Source of the DNA: Tretioscincus oriximinensis
Taxonomy: Eukaryota > Chordata > Lepidosauria > Squamata > Gymnophthalmidae
DNA: 64,000 nt
Direction: 5' to 3'
Assembly: GCA_022410635.1 (NCBI GenBank)
Contig: JAJVDF010000650.1
Location: forward strand, 186,001 to 250,000
Part shown: piece by piece, positions 56,836 to 64,000 of the stretch
Layout: the number at the start of each line of letters is the position of its first letter
Numbering within the stretch: the stretch's first letter is position 1
Translations under genes and position numbers: made by a program
Notes under the pieces: model-generated
Database searches by the model: none
What the model saw: the letters and a program-made list of their open reading frames with translations, nothing else
Told to the model about the DNA's origin: nothing

Positions 56836-58150
56836 GAATGCAGGATTAGCTCCCAGTTTTGGAATAACTGGGGAACTATGTCAAACACCAATATCATATG
56901 GTTTCTGACACAAGGTTAAACATGGCTTTGGCAGGAGCAGAAGAGATAAGAGATAAGAAGGGCAGGGGAAAGTCCTGAATTTTTTTAACAAATTCCTAAG
57001 AGGGACTTCATCAGAATAATGTTTTGGGCCCTTCCTATACTGGGTTTTATTCTGGATTATATCCTTGAATAGGAGTCTGTTGTCTGCTAATCTTTTTTGC
57101 TATCCATTAGTGAGGGTGCTGATAATCTATTGCTAAAGATCAAAAGCCGTGTTTTCAAATCAGTGAAAGTCTTCCTAGTACATTGAAGTCATACAAAGGC
57201 TTCTAAGAAAACAGATTTAGAATTTTGGGTTAGTACTGTCACTCTGTTTTGCGTAAATAATGTTGCAGTTTTAATGGGGGGGGATTTTAATATGTTTGGA
57301 TGGTATACTTTGAGATCAATTCCTGATTTTTAACATGCTGGTGTTCCTTTTCTTCTTTTCTTCTTCATATTCTTGTTACTTGTTCAGCAGAGGAAGGAAG
57401 AAAAGCTGTTTGGGTTGGAAAAACCTTAGAACTTGAGCGGAGAAAGTTTTAGCCTCCAAGCAAATACTGATGAATGATTCAAATAAAGTGCCGATTTGAC
57501 ACCTGAATTTGAATTGCTAATAATATCCAAGTTGCTTTTCTCATGCTGCTGGAGCCACTGTTCATTCCTGCTAAGCCAGATGTCTATTATCCAGCCTTCT
57601 GAACTCAAATTAAATAGCTATCTTTTCCTATCCCTGCCTGTTTTATTACACTGATTTCCAAAATGCAGGGCCAAATGCTATGCTGGACTTAAGCTCTAGA
57701 GTATTTGTGAGGCTGGATTAAAAATGGATTGAGTCAAAATGATAAAAAAGATCCTATCAGAAAGCTCTTAAGAATAATCGGTGAAATATACCTGCCCATA
57801 TGCTGGATTTATCCACCTTTAAGTATTTAAACCAAATTTTCAGGGGAAATGAAGTTTCAACCGAGTTCACTTTTCATTTATGAGTTTTCTATAGGCTTAC
57901 TTGGCTAGACCAATATAGTCCAATCATGTTGATGTATAGTTCATCTCACATCCAATATTATACATGTATTCTCAGTTACATTTTCCAGGTAGTGCTTTCA
58001 GATCAGTTCCAAAGAAGCATAGAACAAGCATGTTACCTATTACTTATTCTTTCTTCCTGCACTACAGGATTCCATATTATCAGGGAATCATCCTGCAATG
58101 CTGCTTTTGCTGAGGTTCCCATATAAAAACCGGGATAACTGTTTATGGCT
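56836..58150. other. no gene seen
   Basis: AT-rich, with a G run at 57279-57286 and no recognisable exon. Confidence 0.4.
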
Positions 58151-58290
58151 TTAATGGTTATAGAAGAGAGGATGTTTCACCAGGTGCAGTTTTCAATGCT
58201 TGTTGCACCAGATTGTGTGTGTGTGTAATACTTTTTAATACCTATTAAAGGTACAAGGCTTTATCCTACATTTTATGTGGGAACCCTAAC
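58151..58290. repeat. dispersed repeat, second copy of 18480
   Basis: ATGGTTATAGAAGAGAGGAT, TTTCACCAGGTGCAG, AATGCTTGTTGCACCA, a GT run, CTATTAAAGGTACA and AACCCTAA occur in the order seen at 18480-18612. Confidence 0.6.
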
Positions 58291-59709
58291 TTAAACAAGA
58301 CAAGAAAAGAATCTATGTTTCAGTCTTCTACATATTAATGTGGAATACAGGAGGACTTGCCCACTGCTGGTATGCCCTAGTCATATAGATTGGAGTGTGA
58401 TTAAAGGAGCCTAGTCCAGTGCAAATCACAGAGATGTGCAGAAGACATGCCTCTATTTTTGGACTATCAAGGAATCCATTTCAGTAGTGCACCAAAAAAT
58501 CTGCTGAAATTCTGAAGCTTCTGAGGCTAGGAAGTTTTATTCCTAACCCTTCAAAGCCTTTATAAGTCTGCCCCAAAGCTTGTTGAAGTTTTTGGGTTGG
58601 TTCAGGCAGAGGCTAGCTTGGACCACCAATGTTCTAGATCTGACCATGGACCAAAGTAATAGGCCTTGCTGGTCTAAGTATGTATTTTTTATTAATTTGT
58701 ATTTGTATTGTTATTATTTTTCTTGGTCTTTTGTTGCACGTGCTGGGACCAGTGGTGAGGAGCAGGTTTAATCATAAATCATCAAATGAATAATTAAAAT
58801 AAATCCACAGTTTGGATCACAACATTTCACACTTATTTTGCTGCCAAGCACTGATGAAACTGTGGTTCAGCAAATTGCCAACACTTGGCTGGGAGGAGAA
58901 CTCCTTGGGGAGGAACCAGCTTGTCTGAGGACACATGCCCTTAATATAGGTTCTTAGCCAATAACTTGTAGGTAATGCATTTTTTCCTGACATCATGAGG
59001 ATTATTGCACAGGGAACATTTGCAGAGGGATTCAAACTTGAGCTGAGTTGTGTTGTTTATAGATTGCAATAGGTTTGAAGCAATTTTTGTCATTTCATTC
59101 TTTGTTTTATGTTTTGCAGACTTTATGCCTTATATCCCTTAATATATTTGATTTATATACTGCATATTATCTTATTCTGCTATTATTTACATACTGATTT
59201 GGACTAGTTTATGCTTAATGCAAATGCAGTCATTTCGCTATGTATATACTATATTCTATACATGAGAGTTATGTAATGCATGGCTCCCATTTGTCATCCA
59301 TACATTTGAATAATGGAGTTTTACTGCTTGAATTCTAGATGTGAAGTCTCCACTTGTTCTCCCTCAGTTCCAAGGTGATGAAATTAATCTACTCTCTAAA
59401 CAAGCGTTTCCTTTCAGAATACTCTTTCTCTATATATACATATAAATACATACTTACATACTGTATATGTGTATATATGTGTATATGTGCATTTATTATA
59501 GACACACATGTATATAAGAGGAGGGAGAGGAGGAGGGAGAGAGACGGAGAGAGAAAGAAATCTGGCATAGCAACAAAAACAACCATTTGTACCGTTGTTC
59601 CAAATATGGATGAACTGGGCTATTCTAGAATTGTTTTAACAGGTGAAGGAGGTGATAGGATCAAATTAGGAAGCACTTTGCTAAGTGTTTTGTTCAAAAA
59701 TAATGAGGT
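58291..59709. other. no gene seen
   Basis: Contains a TATATG/TGTATA-rich stretch (59430-59520) and a short GAGAGG purine run (59518-59560). No exon is recognised. Confidence 0.4.
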
Positions 59710-59998
59710 TTGTAGTGTTAGCTAACAGCTTGGACAGCTTCAAGACAGGACTAGACAAGTTCATGGACTCCAAGGGTATAAATGGGTAATAGGATGGATG
59801 TCTGGATGTTGCCTCTGGGATGGAGCAAGAGGCAGGACTCCTGAAATACCATTTGCAGGGAGTCATGAACAGGTGCATATTTTGCTTTCCTCTGTTCTGA
59901 CTGACCAGGTGCATCTGGTAGGCCTTTATCTGAGACAGAATGCTGGACTAGATGGCTGTGGTCGGATCCAGTATGGCTTTTCTTATGTTCTTATGAGC
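59710..59998 (+). mobile_element. CR1-like LINE 3' end, best copy
   Basis: GACAGCTTCAAGACAGGACT, AGACAAGTTCATGGACTCC, GGATGTCTGGATGTTGCC, AGGTGCATCTGGTAGGCC, AGAATGCTGGACTAGATGGC, ATCCAGTATGGC, then TTCTTATGTTCTTATGA at the end. It serves as the reference for the fragments at 12.8, 26.1, 47.2 and 63.3 kb. Confidence 0.75.
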
Positions 59999-61710
59999 AG
60001 AAGGGGCAATGAAGCAACTGGCACCAGCTGTCCTCACTATTAGTTCCCATCTAACCATGTATATGCACTGTGTTTTGAAACCTTGCAAATTTTTCCCCAC
60101 TTTGTAATCAAAAGACGCTTTTTTCACCCAAACTCTGTGGTTCTGGGTTTGTGAGTGGATTTTGCAGAGTCTTAACTTAATTTCTGCAGGATTACAGGTT
60201 TGCAGAAATTGAAAAAAATAAACAATTATTCATTTTTTTAATGATTTGTTTTTTTAATTTTGATTTTTTGAATGTTTTCATAGAATCTCTGTAGCAGTGT
60301 TCCAACACTTTTAATCCATTAATAGTATGCATCAGGACAACTCCTATGAAATCTCTGTAGAACTTTAAGGTTCTGTGGAATACAGTTTGGGAACCACCTA
60401 TGTAGGTTATCTTAGGAACTTAAGCTTCTTCAAAAGTTTTATTTTAAATTTTGACCTTTTTTTTTAAGTCTATAGATCTAACCAGGGATAAGAGCTGCTA
60501 AGGGTCCCTGAGTACTATGTGTGCGCTTGTGTGCAGGCATGTGTGTGTGTACAAGTACACACATGTGAGGTAGCAATTAAAGCGAGCAAAAGGTTAACTC
60601 GACTCACATACCTTTGCCATTATAAATAGATTTGGGTAGGGCAGAGGTTATGGTTTGGTTACTTTCTGTCTATGCTGGTTGACACTTGGCATCAAAGTTG
60701 ACAGCACAGATGTGATTTTCTTCTTTCTCTTTTTTCCAGTGACTAACTTATAGTTATTATTATTTCATTTTTGGTTTTTTTTTTACTCCAGCTATTTTAA
60801 TCATAAAAGTAAAACCTGCACAAAACATCTGGCTTGCAGTGAGGACTTGCTGTCTCTTTAAACCAATTTCCTAACTTAACTGATTGAGAGACAGAAAGGT
60901 CAAGTGCACATTGCCTGAGGTTTTGTTGAAGAATGTGAGCTATTCTTAGAAGTGTCATTACCCTTGGATTTATTTATTTTATTAATCACCAAATACTTCA
61001 TCCCATGTACTGAGAAAATGCACTAAACAGGGCAACAAATGCTGTATCTTTTAGACTTTTATACTATTAGACTGGAGGAATAATTTTTGGAGAAGATGCT
61101 TTTTCTTTCAAAACTGATTTATTCATTCATTCAAGTGTTCCCTCTCCATTTTCTTCTAATAAGAAACATGTAAGGGTGAGATTGATACAGGCTTATTGAA
61201 TAAACTTCGATAGTGATAAACATCTGAATCACTGTTCTTTTTGAAAGTTTAAGTTTATAACAGAGTTTATTTGTTTGATTGTTGGAAAGGATTTGAAGAA
61301 GCTGCTGCTGTATCTGACTTGATCATTTTGATCTTCAGGTATTCCTGAGTAAACATACCATGTCAATAGTACTTCTGTTACCTCTAAAGTCACACTTGCA
61401 CTCCGGAAACAGTTCTTCTGCAATGGTGGGCAATGGTCTGTTCAAAGAGTATTCTTGTAAGGATTTTTATTGTGTTGGAAACTAGGGACATCAACCAATA
61501 GTTGAAGTGTCAAACCTTTCTCTTTTGTATAGAGTGACAATGAAGAGGGGAAAAAACAGAGTTTATCATGGTTACCCTACATGGTCCTTTACAGTGGAAG
61601 TGTTGTCAGCCATACTTGTGATTCCCGGATGCTGTGCTCATTTGTCATATGCAATTATAAGGACTCAAGAGTATTTTACATAGCCTTGTATGTTTTACCT
61701 TCTGTTTTAA
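59999..61710. other. no gene seen over 1.7 kb
   Basis: AT-rich; a GT-rich stretch lies at about 60516-60560. No exon or named repeat is recognised. Confidence 0.4.
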
Positions 61711-61912
61711 GGGCCACAAAATGCCTAATCCCCACATTATATGTTTTATCCATGTGGATGGAACCTAAGGCTAATAATGCGTTAGGGCTTATTCTGTTCC
61801 AGAAAAAGGTCTAAGAGCATCCTGTCCATATGTCATTCTGTGTTAATTCAGAATAGAATATGGAGCCTTATTCTTTTTCTGGAATAAAATAAGACCAAGT
61901 GCATTTGGGGCC
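61711..61912. mobile_element. 202-bp foldback MITE with TAA duplication
   Basis: Begins GGGCCACAAAATGC and ends GCATTTGGGGCC, with TAA on each side (61708-61710 and 61913-61915). Internally GGGCTTATTCTGTTCCAGAA pairs with TTTTCTGGAATAAAATAAGA. A TAA duplication with GGGCC-type ends fits PIF/Harbinger MITEs. Confidence 0.6.
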
Positions 61913-62217
61913 TAAATGACTTGTTCATATTTCCAATCAATTCCACTCTCCGTTTTGTGTTAATTTTCTTTTATTCAAGGAATTGGAAATTTCAGGATCA
62001 CTATAACATGAGAAGTGTTAATTNTAGAACAATTAAATGACCCTATATGTTGAATCTTTGATATAATTTTTAAATAGCAATAAAATAACTCTTTTTTTCC
62101 AAATGATCTATCCACGATCTTGATCTCATACATTTTTAGACAAATTATTCAGTATTATTGGATTTATTATTATTACTAGAGGAATTAGTCCATTGCATTA
62201 CACTAATTCAACGGGCT

Positions 62218-62520
62218 CTAGCCCCTTTTCCCCTTTGCTCCCATCCATTCCTCCACCTCACATCCCTTTTTCACTTTCCTATTCTTTCTTTCTTTCCTTC
62301 TTTGTTTTTCTTTCCTTCTGTCTTTCTTTCCTCCCTTCTTCCTCTCTTTCCTTCTTTCCCTTTCCTTTACTTCTTATCTTCCCCCTTATCCTTCCTCCCC
62401 CTTTCTTTCTTCCTACTTTCTTTCTCCATTCTGTCTTTCCTGCTTCTTTTCTTTTCTCCACCTTTCTTCTCTCCTTCCATTCCTTCCTCTTTTCCTCCTT
62501 ATCTTCTTCCCTTCATCTCT
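62218..62520. repeat. 300-bp polypyrimidine tract
   Basis: Almost wholly C and T on the plus strand (TTTCTTTC, CCTTCC and CCCCTTT units, few purines). The 166- and 115-codon frames here (Ser/Phe/Leu/Pro-rich) come from the tract. Confidence 0.85.
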
Positions 62521-63277
62521 GGAGACTACCAAAATTCTGANTCCTGTCATTGGTCATTATACTTTGCAATATTGGACTCTTTGATACACATTTTATTATA
62601 TGTAACACATTTTATTTATTTATTTGAACCTACCAACTTCACCATAGGATGGCTCTAAGCCAGATCAGTTTAATCTCAGAAATACCAGGATTTATGGAAA
62701 GCTTTTGTAGATCTAATTCCACATGATTTCAGAATAGGAATGAGAAAATTGTTCAACAGTCAAAATTCAAACTAATTTATTCCATTTCATCAAATGGACT
62801 CCCCTTGAACGATCTGATGCAGTGATTAGCCAGTTGGATAGGATAAAGTCCATTCTAAATCCATGTAAAGTATGGGCTTTAGGAGTTTAAATGAGCTTAA
62901 TGTCTACAGACAAGCCATGTGTTGCAGCTGCTGTGCTGCCACTTCCAAAGTTGCAATAAACACGTGCCTGCCAATTAACCATGCCATTTCAGTCAATCAA
63001 CAAAAGAATTTGTTGCTACTAAAAGCACAATGTAGATAAGCATACTATAAGTTAGCTTGTAGAAATGTGCCAAGCCAAACTTCACCCCAGTCACACTTTA
63101 CTTTTAAATCATATTGAGTTTTGAAAAAAATCTTTTTTTTTTCTTCCTGGACTTAATTCCACTCTTCAAGAATTTAAAAGAACAGAAAGTGCAGTAAGCA
63201 GAACAGAAAGGTTATCCAACTGGGATAATTGAAACAGCACCACACACTTGAGAAACTAAAACACTAGAACATACAAA
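62521..63277. other. no feature seen
   Basis: AT-rich, with no recognisable exon or repeat. Confidence 0.4.
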
Positions 63278-63412
63278 AAAACATAAGAAGAGCCGTACTG
63301 AATTGGGCCAGAGCCCATCTAGTCCAGCATTCTGTCTCACACAAAGGCCCACCAGGTGCACCTGGGCAGTCAGAACAGAGGAATGCAAAATTTGCACCTG
63401 TTAACATACAAA
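63278..63412 (-). mobile_element. CR1-like LINE 3'-end fragment
   Basis: AACATAAGAAGAGCCGTACT, CATCTAGTCCAGCATTCTGT and AAGGCCCACCAGGTGCACCT are the reverse complement of the 59710 copy's terminus; it breaks off at about 63412. Confidence 0.7.
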
Positions 63413-63519
63413 TAAAGGAGGTAAATAAAGGAGGTAAACAGTGCCTGATTCCTTATCTATAGCCCCCCATCGCCTGGGCTTTTCTTCATTTCTCAGACTT
63501 TCTCAGTTGCCCTAAATAT

Positions 63520-63720
63520 ATATTTATTTATTTACATTGTTTATTTATTTTTATATATATATATATATATATTTACTTATATTTATTTATTCATTTATTT
63601 ATTTATTTACATTGTTACCCCACCCCATACCTGAAGGTCTTGGGGCGGCAACAACAATAAAAGTGCAAAATCCACATTTTAAAACCATAACAATTCTATC
63701 TGAAGGTGGAGGGGGAAAAA
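63520..63720 (-). mobile_element. L2/CR1-like LINE 3' end with TTTA/TA array
   Basis: A mixed TTTA and TA array (63521-63610) is followed by TTACCCCACCCCATACCTGA, AGGTCTTGGGGCGGCAACAA and A-rich DNA, matching the LINE terminus at 48000. Confidence 0.65.
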
Positions 63721-64000
63721 TAGGGTTTCTTCAACCAAAGGACAGGGTGAGTTTGTTTCTCCTTTGTTTATGCAACATAATTAGGAATATCCAAATATCC
63801 ATCTTCCTTGTCATCTCTACTCCCTGAAAAGGATCCTGCTATTGTGCAAGGTCCTCTATCATGCTGCTTGTAGCCAAAGTCCTAAGCTTAGCAGAGTCTC
63901 ATTGGATGAGGTGTTGGGACATGCAAACCTAATACTAATCAGACCCACACAATCTGGATCTGTACAGGAAAATGCAGAAAGGACTGTTTTGAAGATCATC
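63721..64000. other. no feature seen
   Basis: No recognisable exon or repeat to the end of the window. Confidence 0.35.

Noticed and set aside
62158..62658. 166-codon Ser/Phe/Leu/Pro-rich frame
   Set aside because: Most of it is translation of the polypyrimidine tract 62218-62520.

Overview
The window is 64 kb of AT-rich vertebrate nuclear DNA with no gene I can recognise. The repeat content points to a squamate reptile (lizard or snake). There are tRNA-headed SINEs whose 3' tails look RTE/Bov-B-derived (Sauria type), an L1 with a G-rich 3' UTR, several CR1- and L2-like LINE fragments, and Ngaro/DIRS-type tyrosine-recombinase retroelement pieces. There are also many short non-autonomous DNA transposons. 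The species call is inference; nothing here is diagnostic. Isolated N bases are scattered throughout, as in a draft assembly. All repeat-family names come from recognising sequence by eye; no library search was run.

Layout. 1-3.4 kb: unremarkable. 3.5-8 kb: L1 ORF2 C-terminus, a SINE, then three palindrome-rich foldback elements. 8.7-10.6 kb: a 1.9-kb hAT-like element with an 8-bp target duplication and an internal minisatellite. 11-22 kb: old LINE fragments, a possible solo LTR, small palindromes, and at 22 kb a minus-strand Gag-like fragment of a Ngaro/DIRS element beside a TA-flanked foldback MITE. 23-35 kb: mostly empty, with CR1/L2 fragments, a tetranucleotide array and a second copy of the MITE. 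35.6-36.8 kb: a CpG-richer block with a 52-bp duplication, a 5S-rRNA-derived fragment and a degenerate AT-rich tandem repeat. 37.8-40.5 kb: a decayed Ngaro-like retroelement that still carries an open SGNH-hydrolase reading frame. 41.7 kb: a 240-bp GAA-type purine array. 44-51 kb: SINEs, L2 fragments, a partial relative of the hAT element fused to a palindromic GC-rich block, one weak candidate exon, and a CR1 interrupted by a 485-bp insert with a TGA duplication. 52-56 kb: a large inverted repeat and two more palindromic elements. 57-64 kb: sparse LINE fragments, a TAA-flanked MITE and a polypyrimidine tract.

The most interesting structure is a family of modular, multi-hairpin foldback elements (about 4.56-5.2, 7.35-7.93, 53.37-53.78 and 55.68-56.36 kb). 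Their ends resemble GGCTGCGTGCACA, and they carry differing subsets of a shared set of palindromic modules in a shared order. The second is the Ngaro-like locus, where the recombinase is broken at a catalytic-box arginine codon while the downstream SGNH frame is open with its Ser, Asp and His motifs visible. No operons, CRISPR arrays or prokaryotic signals are present.
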